The notes under the pieces are model-generated. The model did no database searches. It worked only from the letters and a program-made list of their open reading frames with translations, and had not been told where the DNA came from. A stretch of 64,000 nt of DNA from Parvibaculum sp046297875. GTDB taxonomy: Bacteria; Pseudomonadota; Alphaproteobacteria; Parvibaculales; Parvibaculaceae. A program made the position numbers and the translations under genes. The stretch lies in the NCBI RefSeq assembly GCF_046297875.1, contig NZ_JBKBHD010000001.1, positions 2,852,001 to 2,916,000 on the forward strand, written 5' to 3'. This document shows, piece by piece, positions 52,402-62,008 of the stretch (position 1 is its first letter; each line of letters begins with the position of its first letter).

Positions 52402-52514
52402 TTTACCGAACGGGAAAGTATCATGGATTTCTGAAGAATGTCTATAAGAATCTCCCGCTCGGGAAAGCTTGCGCACGGGGTCGCTCCTGGGTCTGGATTA
52501 TTCCCGCTCGGGAA
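52402..52514 (-). promoter_or_regulatory. Three HipB operators with exact 49-bp spacing
   Basis: Palindromes of the form TTCCCG-CT-CGGGAA at 52403-52416 (TTACCGAACGGGAA), 52452-52465 (CTCCCGCTCGGGAA) and 52501-52514 (TTCCCGCTCGGGAA). Their centres are 49 bp apart twice. The first lies immediately before the hipB start. Co-operative repression by HipB or HipBA is expected. Confidence 0.75.
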
Positions 52515-52698
52515 AACGCGCCGGTCGGGAGCCTCAGATGCTGCCGCGGCTCGACGCCGGTCCGCCGATCACCTGTCTTTCTTCGCCACAGTACGATGAC
52601 CCCCTGAGCGTTGTTGCAACGCCCCAATTCCTACCTTTCTTACTCATCCCCGATCCAGGGCCGCGCATCGCGCGGGCCCGCAAGCGAACGGGGACGAC

Positions 52699-53688
52699 GT
52701 GGCGGTCAATCATCAGCAATCGGAAGCAGCCTCACGCGGTGCACGCATGTTGCGCACCGCGCTGGGGCCTGCGGTCGCCCGATTCCTGGAAGACCCCGCG
52801 ATCGTCGAGGTCATGCTCAACCCCGATGGGCGGCTCTGGGTCGACCGGCTCTCTGACGGCCTGTCCGATACGGGGGAACGGCTTTCGGCGGCCGATGGCG
52901 AACGCATCGTCCGCCTCGTCGCCCATCATGTCGGCGCCGAGGTGCATGACCGTCGCCCGCGCGTCTCGGCCGAGCTTCCCGAAACCGGCGAGCGCTTCGA
53001 AGGCCTGCTGCCGCCGGTCGTGACGGCTCCGGTGTTCGCAATTCGCAAGCCTGCCGTCGCCGTCTTCACGCTCTACGACTATGTCGCCGCGGGCATCATG
53101 ACGGCCGACCAGGCCGACATCCTCCGGCAGGCGGTCGCAGCGCGCGCCAACATCCTCGTCGCCGGCGGAACCAGCACCGGCAAGACCACGCTGACCAATG
53201 CCCTGCTGGCCGAGGTCGCGAAGACAACCGACCGCGTCATCGTCATCGAAGACACCCGCGAGCTGCAATGCCAGGCGCAGAACATCATCGCCATGCGCAC
53301 CAAGGACGGCGTCGCGACCCTGTCCGACCTGGTGCGCTCCTCGCTGCGGCTGCGGCCGGATCGGATCCCGATCGGCGAGGTGCGTGGGGCTGAGGCGCTC
53401 GATCTGCTGAAGGCCTGGGGCACCGGCCATCCCGGCGGGATCGGCACGATCCACGCGGGCACCGCGCTCGGCGCGCTGCGCCGCCTCGAGCAGCTCATCC
53501 AGGAAGCTGTCGTCACCGTCCCCCGGGCGCTGATCGCCGAGACCATCGATCTGGTGGCCGTGCTCTCCGGCCGCGGCGCTGCGCGGCGTCTCGCCGAACT
53601 CGCCCGCGTCGAAGGGCTCGGGACGGACACCGACTACCGCCTTTCCCCCGCAACCCAGCCTCCCGACCCACAAGGAGAACCCGCATGA
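52699..53688 (+). CDS. trbB: TrbB, VirB11-type T4SS ATPase
   Basis: 329 residues from GTG 52699, with GGGGA upstream. FLEDPAIVEVMLNPDGRLWVDRL is the family N-terminus, followed by Walker A AGGTSTGKTTL (about 154), VIVIEDTRELQC, LRLRPDRIPIGEVRGAEALDLL and a His-box GHPGGIGTIHAGT. This hexameric ATPase powers pilus assembly and substrate transfer. It is first in the trb operon, now separated from copG by cargo. Confidence 0.93.
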   Translation: MAVNHQQSEAASRGARMLRTALGPAVARFLEDPAIVEVMLNPDGRLWVDRLSDGLSDTGERLSAADGERIVRLVAHHVGAEVHDRRPRVSAELPETGERFEGLLPPVVTAPVFAIRKPAVAVFTLYDYVAAGIMTADQADILRQAVAARANILVAGGTSTGKTTLTNALLAEVAKTTDRVIVIEDTRELQCQAQNIIAMRTKDGVATLSDLVRSSLRLRPDRIPIGEVRGAEALDLLKAWGTGHPGGIGTIHAGTALGALRRLEQLIQEAVVTVPRALIAETIDLVAVLSGRGAARRLAELARVEGLGTDTDYRLSPATQPPDPQGEPA

Positions 53689-54017
53689 TCCGACATATCG
53701 CGCGCGGCCGTCAGCGCCTCGCGACCGCCGCCACGGCGCTGACCCTGAGCCTTCTTCTGGCGCCCGCCGCCCACGCATCCGGCTCGTCCATGCCCTGGGA
53801 GGCGCCGTTGCAGTCCATCCTCCAGTCGATCGAGGGGCCGGTCGCCAAGATCATCGCGGTGATCATCATCATCGTCACCGGCCTGACGCTGGCGTTCGGC
53901 GACACGAGCGGAGGATTTCGGCGCCTCATCCAGATCGTCTTTGGCCTGTCGATCGCCTTCGCGGCGTCCAGCTTCTTCCTGTCGTTCTTCTCGTTCGGCG
54001 GCGGGGCGCTCGTCTGA
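53685..54017 (+). CDS. trbC: TrbC, VirB2-type pilin
   Basis: 110 residues. Signal peptide ending near AAHASG, then two membrane segments (AKIIAVIIIIVTGLTLAFGD; LIQIVFGLSIAFAASSFFL). It is processed by LepB and TraF and builds the conjugative pilus. ATGA overlap with trbB. Confidence 0.92.
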   Translation: MIRHIARGRQRLATAATALTLSLLLAPAAHASGSSMPWEAPLQSILQSIEGPVAKIIAVIIIIVTGLTLAFGDTSGGFRRLIQIVFGLSIAFAASSFFLSFFSFGGGALV

Positions 54018-54298
54018 TGGCGGGCCTCCTGCATCATCCCGATGAAGTCGCGGGCTTCTCGGTTCCGGTCCACCGCGCGCTGACCGAGCATATTCTGCTG
54101 GGCGGCGCACCGCGCAGCATCGCCATCATGAACGGCACACTCGCCGGCGCTGTCGGTCTCGGCTTGCGGCTATGGCTGGTTGGTCTCCTCATCTGGGCGA
54201 TCGGCCATTTCGCTGCCGTTTGGGCAGCAAAGCGCGATCCGCTCTTTGTCGAAGTCGGCCGCAGGCATCTGCGCATTCCGGGCCACCTCACGGTCTGA
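54017..54298 (+). CDS. trbD: TrbD, VirB3-type protein
   Basis: 93 residues. GFSVPVHRALTEHILLGGAPR is the family opening, then one or two membrane segments (GAVGLGLRLWLVGLLIWAIGH). It shares one base with trbC. It anchors TrbE at the inner membrane. Confidence 0.9.
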   Translation: MAGLLHHPDEVAGFSVPVHRALTEHILLGGAPRSIAIMNGTLAGAVGLGLRLWLVGLLIWAIGHFAAVWAAKRDPLFVEVGRRHLRIPGHLTV

Positions 54299-54307
54299 GG
54301 CGTGGCC

Positions 54308-56746
54308 ATGATGAACCTCGCCGAGTATCGCCGCACCGCGACCCGCCTCGCTGATTTCCTGCCCTGGGCGGCGCTTGTTGGCGAAGGGGTCGTGCTGAAC
54401 AAGGATGGCAGCTTCCAGCGCACCGCGCGCTTTCGTGGTCCCGATCTCGACTCAGCTGTGGCCGCCGAACTGGTGGCCGTCGCCAGTCGCCTCAACAACG
54501 CCTTCCGGCGTCTGGGCTCGGGCTGGGCGATCTTCGTCGAAGCGCAGCGTCACGAAGCCGCCTCCTATCCGGCAAGCCGCTTCGCGGACGCCGCCTCCGC
54601 CCTCGTTGATGCTGAGCGCAAGGCCGACTTCGAGGAAGCGGACGCGCATTACGAGTCGAGCTACTTCCTGACCTTTCTCTATCTCCCGCCTGCCGAGGAC
54701 GCCGCGCGGGCGGAGACCTGGCTCTACGAGGGTCGCCAACAGTCCGGCGTCGATCCCCATGAAGCCCTCGCGGCCTTCGTTGACCGCACAAACCGCGTCC
54801 TCCAGCTCGTCGATGGCTTCATGCCAGAATGCCGGTGGCTCGATGACGGCGAGACCCTGACCTACCTGCACTCGAGCGTCTCAACGAAGCGTCACCGCGT
54901 CCGCGTTCCCGAAACGCCGATCTACCTCGATGCGCTTCTCGCCGATGAGCCGCTGACCGGCGGCCTCGAGCCGCGGCTCGGCGCCGCTCATCTGCGCGTG
55001 CTGACGATCAACGGCTTTCCAACGGCGACGACGCCAGGGATTCTCGACGATCTCAACCGGCTCGCCTTTCCCTATCGCTGGTCCACGCGGGCGATCCTCC
55101 TCGACAAGACGGACGCCACGAAACTGCTGACGCGCATCCGCCGGCAGTGGTTCGCCAAGCGCAAGTCGATCGCCGCAATCCTGAAGGAGGTAATGACCAA
55201 CGAGGCCTCCGCGCTCGTCGATACGGACGCTGCGAACAAGGCGGCCGATGCCGACATGGCCTTGCAGGAGCTTGGCGCCGACTATGCCGGTCAGGCCTAT
55301 GTGACCGCCACCGTCACCGTCTGGGATGCCGATCCGCGCACCGCCGACGAGAAGCTCCGCCTCGTGGAAAAGGTGATCCAGGGCCGCGACTTCACCGCGA
55401 TGTCCGAGACCATCAATGCCGTCGATGCCTGGCTCGGGTCGCTGCCCGGCCACGTCTACGCCAACGTCCGGCAGCCACCGATCTCCACCCTGAACCTCGC
55501 CCACATGATTCCGCTCTCCGCAGTCTGGGCCGGGCCGGAACGGGACGAGCATTTTGGTGCGCCGCCGCTGCTCTACGGCAAGACGGAGGGCAGCACGCCG
55601 TTTCGCTTTTCGCTGCATGTCGGCGACGTCGGCCACACTCTTGTCGTTGGACCGACCGGCGCGGGCAAGTCCGTCCTGCTCGCGCTTATCGCGCTTCAGT
55701 TCCGGCGCTATCCGGGTGCCCAAGTCTTCGCCTTCGACTTTGGCGGCTCGATCCGCGCAGCCGCGCTCGCCATGGGAGGCGATTGGCATGACCTCGGTGG
55801 CAGCCTGACGGACGGCGCCGCGTCGTCGGTCTCCCTCCAGCCACTCGCACGCGTTCACGAGACCCATGAGCGTGCCTGGGCAGCCGACTGGATCGCCGCC
55901 ATCCTAGCCCGCGAGGGCGTCACGATTACGCCGGAGGTGAAAGAACATCTCTGGACGGCGCTGACCTCGCTGGCGTCCGCGCCGATCCCTGAGCGCACGC
56001 TGACGGGCCTTGCCGTCCTCCTCCAGTCGAATGATCTCAAACAGGCGCTGCGCCCCTTTTGCGTGGGCGGTGCCTACGGACGGCTGCTGGACGCCGAAGG
56101 CGAGCAGCTAGGGGAAGCTGCGGTCCAGGCCTTTGAAACCGAGGGGCTGATCGGCGGCGGTGCGGCGCCGGCGGTCCTCGCCTATCTCTTCCATCGGATT
56201 GGCGATCGTCTGGACGGGCGGCCCACGCTCCTGATCGTCGACGAGGGCTGGCTCGCGCTCGACGATGACGGCTTCGCGGCGCAACTGCGCGAATGGCTGA
56301 AGACGCTGCGCAAGAAGAACGCGTCGGTCGTCTTCGCCACGCAATCGCTGGCCGACATCGATGGGAGCGCGATCGCTCCGGCCATCATCGAAAGCTGCCA
56401 GACGCGCCTGCTGCTGCCGAACGAACGCGCGATCGAACCCCAGATCACCACGATCTACCGGCGCTTCGGCTTGAACGACCGCCAGATCGAGATCCTCAGC
56501 CGGGCCACACCCAAGCGCGACTATTACTGCCAGTCGCGGCGCGGCAACCGGCTGTTCGAGCTGGGGCTCTCCGAAGTCGCCCTCGCGCTCTGCGCGGCAT
56601 CCTCGAAAGGCGATCAGGCCGCCATCGAGGCGATCCTCGCCGAGCATGGCCGCGACGGCTTCCTGTCCGCCTGGCTGCGCGCCCGCGATGTCGGATGGGC
56701 CGCCGACCTCATCACCGATCTCACCAACCTGGAGCCCAAGCCATGA
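54308..56746 (+). CDS. trbE: TrbE, VirB4-type T4SS ATPase
   Basis: 812 residues from ATG 54308 (GAGG 8 bases upstream; GTG 54302 also possible). Starts MMNLAEYRRTATRLADFLPW. N-terminal CagE/TrbE domain, then Walker A VVGPTGAGKSVLLAL (about 447) and Walker B LLIVDEGWLALDD, with FATQSLADIDGS. It energises pilus biogenesis. Confidence 0.93.
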   Translation: MMNLAEYRRTATRLADFLPWAALVGEGVVLNKDGSFQRTARFRGPDLDSAVAAELVAVASRLNNAFRRLGSGWAIFVEAQRHEAASYPASRFADAASALVDAERKADFEEADAHYESSYFLTFLYLPPAEDAARAETWLYEGRQQSGVDPHEALAAFVDRTNRVLQLVDGFMPECRWLDDGETLTYLHSSVSTKRHRVRVPETPIYLDALLADEPLTGGLEPRLGAAHLRVLTINGFPTATTPGILDDLNRLAFPYRWSTRAILLDKTDATKLLTRIRRQWFAKRKSIAAILKEVMTNEASALVDTDAANKAADADMALQELGADYAGQAYVTATVTVWDADPRTADEKLRLVEKVIQGRDFTAMSETINAVDAWLGSLPGHVYANVRQPPISTLNLAHMIPLSAVWAGPERDEHFGAPPLLYGKTEGSTPFRFSLHVGDVGHTLVVGPTGAGKSVLLALIALQFRRYPGAQVFAFDFGGSIRAAALAMGGDWHDLGGSLTDGAASSVSLQPLARVHETHERAWAADWIAAILAREGVTITPEVKEHLWTALTSLASAPIPERTLTGLAVLLQSNDLKQALRPFCVGGAYGRLLDAEGEQLGEAAVQAFETEGLIGGGAAPAVLAYLFHRIGDRLDGRPTLLIVDEGWLALDDDGFAAQLREWLKTLRKKNASVVFATQSLADIDGSAIAPAIIESCQTRLLLPNERAIEPQITTIYRRFGLNDRQIEILSRATPKRDYYCQSRRGNRLFELGLSEVALALCAASSKGDQAAIEAILAEHGRDGFLSAWLRARDVGWAADLITDLTNLEPKP

Positions 56747-57504
56747 TGATCCGACGCTCTCGCGCGGCGCTGTTCGCCGCAACCATCCTGTCGCTGCCCG
56801 TCGCCTTCTCGCCCGTGTTCGTTACTCCGGCAGCGGCGCAGTGGGTCGTTTATGATCCGACCAACTACGTCCAGAATGTCCTGTCGGCCGCGCGGGCGCT
56901 CGAGCAGATCAACAACCAGATCCAGAGCCTCCAGAACGAAGCGCAGATGCTGATCAACCAGGCCCGCAATCTCGCGAGCCTGCCCTATTCCTCGCTTCAG
57001 CAGCTCCAGCAATCGGTGCAGCGCACGCAAGCGCTTCTGGGTCAGGCACAGCGCATCGCCTTCGACGTGCAGCAGATCGACCAAGCCTTTCAGAGCCAGT
57101 ACGGCAACATCTCGCTGTCGACTTCGGATCAGCGTCTCGTCGCCGATGCACGATCGCGCTGGCAGAACACGGTCGGCGGCCTTCAGGACGCGCTGCGCGT
57201 GCAGGCCGGTGTCGTGGGCAATATCGACACCAACCGCGCCGAGATGGCGGCTCTGGTCGGGCAGAGCCAGGGTGCGACCGGCGCGCTTCAGGCAACCCAA
57301 GCCGGCAACCAGTTGCTCGCGTTGCAGGCGCAGCAACTCGCAGACCTGGTCGCTGTGGTCGCTGCGAACGGCCGAGCGCAGGCGCTTGTCGATGCCGAGC
57401 GCGCCGCAGCCGCCGAACAAGGCCGTGAACAGCGCCGCCGGTTCCTGACGCCCGGCTCCGGCTATCAGCCCGGCAACGCCCGGATGTTCCCGAACGGCAA
57501 CTGA
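56743..57504 (+). CDS. trbJ: TrbJ, VirB5-type protein
   Basis: 253 residues with a signal peptide ending in PAAAQW. DPTNYVQNVLSAARALEQIN leads into long Gln-rich helices likely to form coiled coils. It is a minor pilus-tip or periplasmic component. ATGA overlap with trbE. Confidence 0.9.
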   Translation: MMIRRSRAALFAATILSLPVAFSPVFVTPAAAQWVVYDPTNYVQNVLSAARALEQINNQIQSLQNEAQMLINQARNLASLPYSSLQQLQQSVQRTQALLGQAQRIAFDVQQIDQAFQSQYGNISLSTSDQRLVADARSRWQNTVGGLQDALRVQAGVVGNIDTNRAEMAALVGQSQGATGALQATQAGNQLLALQAQQLADLVAVVAANGRAQALVDAERAAAAEQGREQRRRFLTPGSGYQPGNARMFPNGN

Positions 57505-57514
57505 GGACAGCAGG

Positions 57515-57796
57515 ATGGACGGCAAGACGCTGGCCCGCGTGGGCGCAATCATCTTCGTCTCCGTCGCGATCACCGCAACGGCGATCGAGATGACCCGGAA
57601 AGAGGAAAGGCCAGCGGCTCGGCCGACGCCCGTGCTTGAGGAGGCGCCGGACCCGCTGCGCGAGGGCCAGCGTCGGTGCCAGCAGATGGGGGAAGCCGCG
57701 GCCAGAGACAGCGCGTGTCTGCGGATCTGGGCCGAAACCCGCGACCGTTTCCTTGGCACCCGCACCGCACCACAGCGCGCCAACGAAGGGCGGTGA
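57515..57796 (+). CDS. trbK: TrbK-alt entry-exclusion-type protein
   Basis: 93 residues. One N-terminal membrane helix (GAIIFVSVAITATAIEM), then a periplasmic part with two cysteines (RRCQQMG; DSACLRIWAETRDRFLG). It lacks the lipobox of RP4 TrbK, so it is the alternative family found at this position. Expected to reduce re-entry of the same element. Confidence 0.85.
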   Translation: MDGKTLARVGAIIFVSVAITATAIEMTRKEERPAARPTPVLEEAPDPLREGQRRCQQMGEAAARDSACLRIWAETRDRFLGTRTAPQRANEGR

Positions 57797-57799
57797 GCC

Positions 57800-59149
57800 A
57801 TGGGCGGCAGCGGCGTCATCGACAATTTCCTCGGGGTCTTCACCTCCTACATCGACAGCGGGTTCGGCCTGCTCGGCGGCGAGGTGGCGTTCATCGCGAC
57901 GACGCTGATCGTCATCGACGTCACGCTGGCCGCCCTGTTCTGGAGCTGGGGCGCGGATGACGACATCATCGCGCGTCTGGTGAAGAAGACGCTGTTTGTG
58001 GGCGTCTTCGCCTACATCATCGGCAACTGGAACAACCTCGCGCGGATCGTCTTCGAAAGCTTCGCCGGCCTCGGACTTCAGGCGTCCGGCACGGGCTTTT
58101 CCATCCAGGACCTGATGCGGCCGGGCCGGGTCGCGCAGACGGGTCTCGATGCGGCGAGGCCGCTGCTCGAATCCATCTCAAACCTGATGGGCTGGATCGC
58201 CTTCTTCGAAAACTTCATCCAGATAGCCTGCTTGCTCTTCGCCTGGGCGCTGGTGCTGCTCGCCTTCTTCATCCTCGCCATCCAGCTCTTCATCACGCTG
58301 ATCGAATTCAAGCTGACCACACTGGCTGGCTTTGTCCTGATCCCGTTCGGCCTGTTCGGGAAGACCGCCTTCATGGCCGAGCGCGTGCTGGGCAACGTCA
58401 TCTCGTCTGGGATCAAGGTGCTGGTGCTCGCCGTCATCATCGGTATCGGCTCGACTCTGTTCAGCCAGTTCACGGCAGGCTTCGGCGGCCAGCCACCCAC
58501 CATCGACGACGCGATGGCCGTCGTTTTGGCGGCGCTGTCGCTTCTCGGTCTCGGCATCTTCGGTCCGGGTATCGCCAACGGCATCGTTTCCGGCGGCCCG
58601 CAACTCAGCGCAGGCTCCGCCATCGGCACCGGCCTCGTCGCGGGCGGCGCAGCCATGGCTGCCGGCGGCGCGGCCGGACTCGCCCTGCGCGGTGGCGCGA
58701 GCGCCATTTCCGGCGGCGCCGCCGCCGTGCGCGGTGGAGCCACCGCGGCGGGAGCCGCCTCCGCCGCCTACAGTCTCGGTTCCCTCGGCCAGTCGGGCGC
58801 CGCCGGCGTCGCGTCGGGCCTTGGCGGCGTCGCACGAGCGGCCGGCGGCGCGGCAGCCTCTCCGCTGCGCCGGGCCGCGCAAAGCGTTCGCTCGAGCTTC
58901 GCCGACGGCGTCAAAAGCGGCTTCGGAGCCACCGGCGGCTCCTCGAGCATGCGAACGGTCGCGAATGATGCCGGTTCGGCCGCACCGGCAGCCACAGGCT
59001 CTGCCGCCAGCCCGCCGGCTTGGGCGCAGCGCATGCGGCGTGGGCAGACCATGAGCCACGGCGTCACGCTCGCGGCACACGCGATCCGATCGGGCGACAG
59101 CCACGGCGGCGGCTCTTCCATCAATCTCTCCGGAGGCGACCGCACATGA
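57800..59149 (+). CDS. trbL: TrbL, VirB6-type polytopic protein
   Basis: 449 residues. Several membrane segments in the first 270 (TTLIVIDVTLAALFWSW; FAWALVLLAFFILAIQLFI; AVVLAALSLLGLGIFGPGI), then a long Gly/Ala/Ser-rich cytoplasmic or periplasmic tail typical of TrbL. Part of the inner-membrane channel. Confidence 0.92.
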   Translation: MGGSGVIDNFLGVFTSYIDSGFGLLGGEVAFIATTLIVIDVTLAALFWSWGADDDIIARLVKKTLFVGVFAYIIGNWNNLARIVFESFAGLGLQASGTGFSIQDLMRPGRVAQTGLDAARPLLESISNLMGWIAFFENFIQIACLLFAWALVLLAFFILAIQLFITLIEFKLTTLAGFVLIPFGLFGKTAFMAERVLGNVISSGIKVLVLAVIIGIGSTLFSQFTAGFGGQPPTIDDAMAVVLAALSLLGLGIFGPGIANGIVSGGPQLSAGSAIGTGLVAGGAAMAAGGAAGLALRGGASAISGGAAAVRGGATAAGAASAAYSLGSLGQSGAAGVASGLGGVARAAGGAAASPLRRAAQSVRSSFADGVKSGFGATGGSSSMRTVANDAGSAAPAATGSAASPPAWAQRMRRGQTMSHGVTLAAHAIRSGDSHGGGSSINLSGGDRT

Positions 59150-59835
59150 GCTTCTTCAAGCGACCCGCAACCCACTATGGAAAGACGCCCGAGCCCGAGA
59201 CGCCGTATCAGCGCGCGGCGCAGATCTGGGATGATCGGATCGGCTCAGCGCGTGTCCAGGCCCGAAACTGGCGTCTCATGGCCTTTGGCTGCCTGATCCT
59301 CTCCGCTGGCTTCGCTGCCGCGCTGGTCTGGCAGTCGGCGCGCGGGACCATCGTCCCGTGGGTGGTGCAGGTCGACAGTCTCGGCCAGGCGCAGGCGGTC
59401 GCGCCAGCGCAAGCCGACTACCGCCCCACCGACCCGCAGGTGGCATGGCATCTGGCGCGGTTCATCGAGCAGGTCCGCTCGATCCCGGCCGACGCCATCG
59501 TCGTGCGGCAGAATTGGCTGCGCGCCTACGAGTTCACGACCGATCGCGGCGCGGCGGCCCTCAATGACTTCGCCCGCGCCAACGATCCGTTCACCCGCGT
59601 CGGGAAGCAGCAGGTGTCGGTCGAAGTGTCGAGTGTGATCCGCGCGTCGCCTGACAGCTTCCGCGTTGCCTGGACCGAACGCCAGTACGAGAACAGCCAG
59701 CTCTCCACGACACAGCGCTGGACAGCCATCCTGACCATCGTGATCCAACCCCCGCGCGACGCAGAGCGGCTGCGGGCCAATCCGCTTGGGATCTACGTCA
59801 ACGCCATCAACTGGTCGCGGGAGATGGGGCAATGA
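59146..59835 (+). CDS. trbF: TrbF, VirB8-type protein
   Basis: 229 residues from ATG 59146. NWRLMAFGCLILSAGFAAAL is the membrane anchor, followed by the VirB8 domain (VPWVVQVDSLGQAQAV; TTQRWTAILTIVIQPP; NPLGIYVNAINWSREM). ATGA overlap with trbL and trbG. Confidence 0.93.
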   Translation: MSFFKRPATHYGKTPEPETPYQRAAQIWDDRIGSARVQARNWRLMAFGCLILSAGFAAALVWQSARGTIVPWVVQVDSLGQAQAVAPAQADYRPTDPQVAWHLARFIEQVRSIPADAIVVRQNWLRAYEFTTDRGAAALNDFARANDPFTRVGKQQVSVEVSSVIRASPDSFRVAWTERQYENSQLSTTQRWTAILTIVIQPPRDAERLRANPLGIYVNAINWSREMGQ

Positions 59836-60812
59836 GAGATCATCTCCGCCGATCCGCGAGCCGCGGCTTCCGCCTATCCGGCTCTGCGCTTTTGCTGATC
59901 TCCGGATTGGCGCTGGCCGGCTGCGCGACCAACCGGCCGCCACAGGTCAGCTACGACGCCGATGTGCCGCCGCTCCCCCCTGTGCCGGCTGCCATCACGG
60001 AGGCGCCACCAAGGCCGCTTCACACGCCGCCCGCCTGGACACCCGCGCGCGGTGGCGCTGCCGCAGGGACGCCGGCGGGCCGCGTGGAGAATGCCAACGC
60101 CGCCGCGCGCGTCGAACCACGCCGCGAGGGGTATTACAACTCGATCCAGATCTATCCCTGGAGCGAGGGCGCGCTCTATCAGGTCTATGCCGCTCCCGGG
60201 CAGATCACCAACATCGCGCTGGAACCAGGCGAGAGCCTGACCGGCGCCGGCCCAATCGCTGCGGGCGACACGGCGCGCTGGATCATCGGCGACACCGAGA
60301 GCGGCTCGGGCATCACCCGGCGCGTCCATGTCCTCGTGAAGCCGACACGTCCAGACATCACGACCAATCTGGTCATCACCACCGACCGTCGCATCTACAT
60401 GATCGAGCTGCGCTCGGGCGAACGCCCCTATATGCCGGCCGTCGCCTGGGCCTATCCGCAGCCGCCCGCCTCGCAGAGACAGGCAGTGCCCGCTACGCCA
60501 GTGATCCCGGCCGTTGCGGCACGGAACTATCGCTACGGCCTCACGGGCGACACGCCGCCGTGGCGGCTAATCTCGGTCTACGACGACGGGCGCCGCGTCT
60601 ATGTCGAGTTCCCGCGTGGGATCGTTCAGGGCGAGATGCCGCCGCTCTTCGTCATCGGCGCAGATGGCGAACCGCAGATCGCCAACAGCCGGATCCACCA
60701 AAACATCCTGATCATCGACCGCTTGTTCGGCGCCGCCGAGCTCCGTCTCGGCAGTGGCGAGCGCCAGCAGACGGTCCGGATCGTTCGCACCGATGGGAGG
60801 CCCGCGTCATGA
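59832..60812 (+). CDS. trbG: TrbG, VirB9-type lipoprotein
   Basis: 326 residues. Lipobox LALAGCATN gives a lipid-anchored N-terminus. The VirB9/CagX domain shows YNSIQIYPWSEGALYQVYA, GDTARWIIGD and NYRYGLTGDTPPWRLISVYDDG. It forms the outer-membrane ring with TrbI. Confidence 0.93.
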   Translation: MRDHLRRSASRGFRLSGSALLLISGLALAGCATNRPPQVSYDADVPPLPPVPAAITEAPPRPLHTPPAWTPARGGAAAGTPAGRVENANAAARVEPRREGYYNSIQIYPWSEGALYQVYAAPGQITNIALEPGESLTGAGPIAAGDTARWIIGDTESGSGITRRVHVLVKPTRPDITTNLVITTDRRIYMIELRSGERPYMPAVAWAYPQPPASQRQAVPATPVIPAVAARNYRYGLTGDTPPWRLISVYDDGRRVYVEFPRGIVQGEMPPLFVIGADGEPQIANSRIHQNILIIDRLFGAAELRLGSGERQQTVRIVRTDGRPAS

Positions 60813-62008
60813 GCGAGCGCGACACGCCCAACGAAGCCGACGCACCGCTGGTCGGCACACAGCCCGGCGACGCCGCTGCGCCCATGCGGCTGCGCGCCGA
60901 ACCGCCCCGGATCACCCGACTGTCGCGAAAGGTGCTGGGCGGTATCAGTCTCGTCGTCGCCCTTGGGGTCGGTGGCGCGCTCATCTATGCGCTTCAGACG
61001 CGCAATATCGGCCCTGGCAGTGAGGAGCTTTACTCCACGCAGAACCGGCGAACCGCGGACGGGCTCGCCGGCCTGCCACGCGACTATACCGGTCCGGTGC
61101 TTGGGCCTCCGCTGCCCGGGGATCTGGGACGCCCCATCCTCGATGCGCAGAATCGTGGCCAGCTCGTCACGCCGTCGATGGCGGCAGCGCCCACCGTCGA
61201 TCCGGTTGAGCAGCGCAGGCGCGCGGAAGAAGAAGCTGCCCGAACGAGCCGCGTCTTCTTTCAGACGGAGGCGCGCGTCGCAGCTCCGATTGCGACAGCT
61301 GGCGGACCAGGCAGCCCGAGCCTCTCTGGGCTAGGTCTTCCGGGCCAGCCGGGGGCAGCGACGGCGCAGGATCGCCAGCTCGCGTTCCTGAATGCGGGCG
61401 TGGACCGCCGCACGGTCTCGCCAGATCGCGTGATGGGTCCGGCGTCGCCCTATGTGCTTCAGACCGGCGCCGTCATCGCCGCGGCCCTCATCACCGGCAT
61501 CCGATCCGACCTGCCGGGCCAGATCACTGCGCAGGTCACGGAGCATGTCTACGACAGCCCGACCGGGCGCATCCTGCTCGTCCCACAAGGCACGCGGCTG
61601 ATCGGCGAGTACAGCAACGATGTCGGCTTCGGTCAGCGCCGGGTGCTGCTCGTCTGGAAGCGGCTCATCCTCCCGAATGGCCGTTCGATCGTCCTGGAAC
61701 GTCAACCCGGAGCCGACGCGCAAGGCTATGCGGGTCTCCAGGATGGCGTCGACTATCACTGGTGGGATCTCGCCAAGGCTGCCGGCCTGTCGACACTGCT
61801 GTCGGTCGGCGCCGAACTCGCCGTTGACGATCAGGATCGGCTGCTCCGGGCGATCCGCAACGGCGGGCAGGACACCATCAACGACGCAGGGCAGCAGATC
61901 ATCCGTCGGCAACTCAATGTCGCGCCGACCCTGACGATCAGACCGGGGTTCCCCGTGCGCGTCATCGTCACCCGCGACCTCGTGCTCGAACCTTATGGAG
62001 GGTTGTGA
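60809..62008 (+). CDS. trbI: TrbI, VirB10-type protein
   Basis: 399 residues. One inner-membrane helix (VLGGISLVVALGVGGALIYA), a Pro/Gly/Arg-rich linker and the VirB10 domain (YVLQTGAVIAAALITGI, GRILLVPQGTRLIGEY, RPGFPVRVIVTRDLVL). It spans the envelope and gates the channel. Confidence 0.93.
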   Translation: MSERDTPNEADAPLVGTQPGDAAAPMRLRAEPPRITRLSRKVLGGISLVVALGVGGALIYALQTRNIGPGSEELYSTQNRRTADGLAGLPRDYTGPVLGPPLPGDLGRPILDAQNRGQLVTPSMAAAPTVDPVEQRRRAEEEAARTSRVFFQTEARVAAPIATAGGPGSPSLSGLGLPGQPGAATAQDRQLAFLNAGVDRRTVSPDRVMGPASPYVLQTGAVIAAALITGIRSDLPGQITAQVTEHVYDSPTGRILLVPQGTRLIGEYSNDVGFGQRRVLLVWKRLILPNGRSIVLERQPGADAQGYAGLQDGVDYHWWDLAKAAGLSTLLSVGAELAVDDQDRLLRAIRNGGQDTINDAGQQIIRRQLNVAPTLTIRPGFPVRVIVTRDLVLEPYGGL

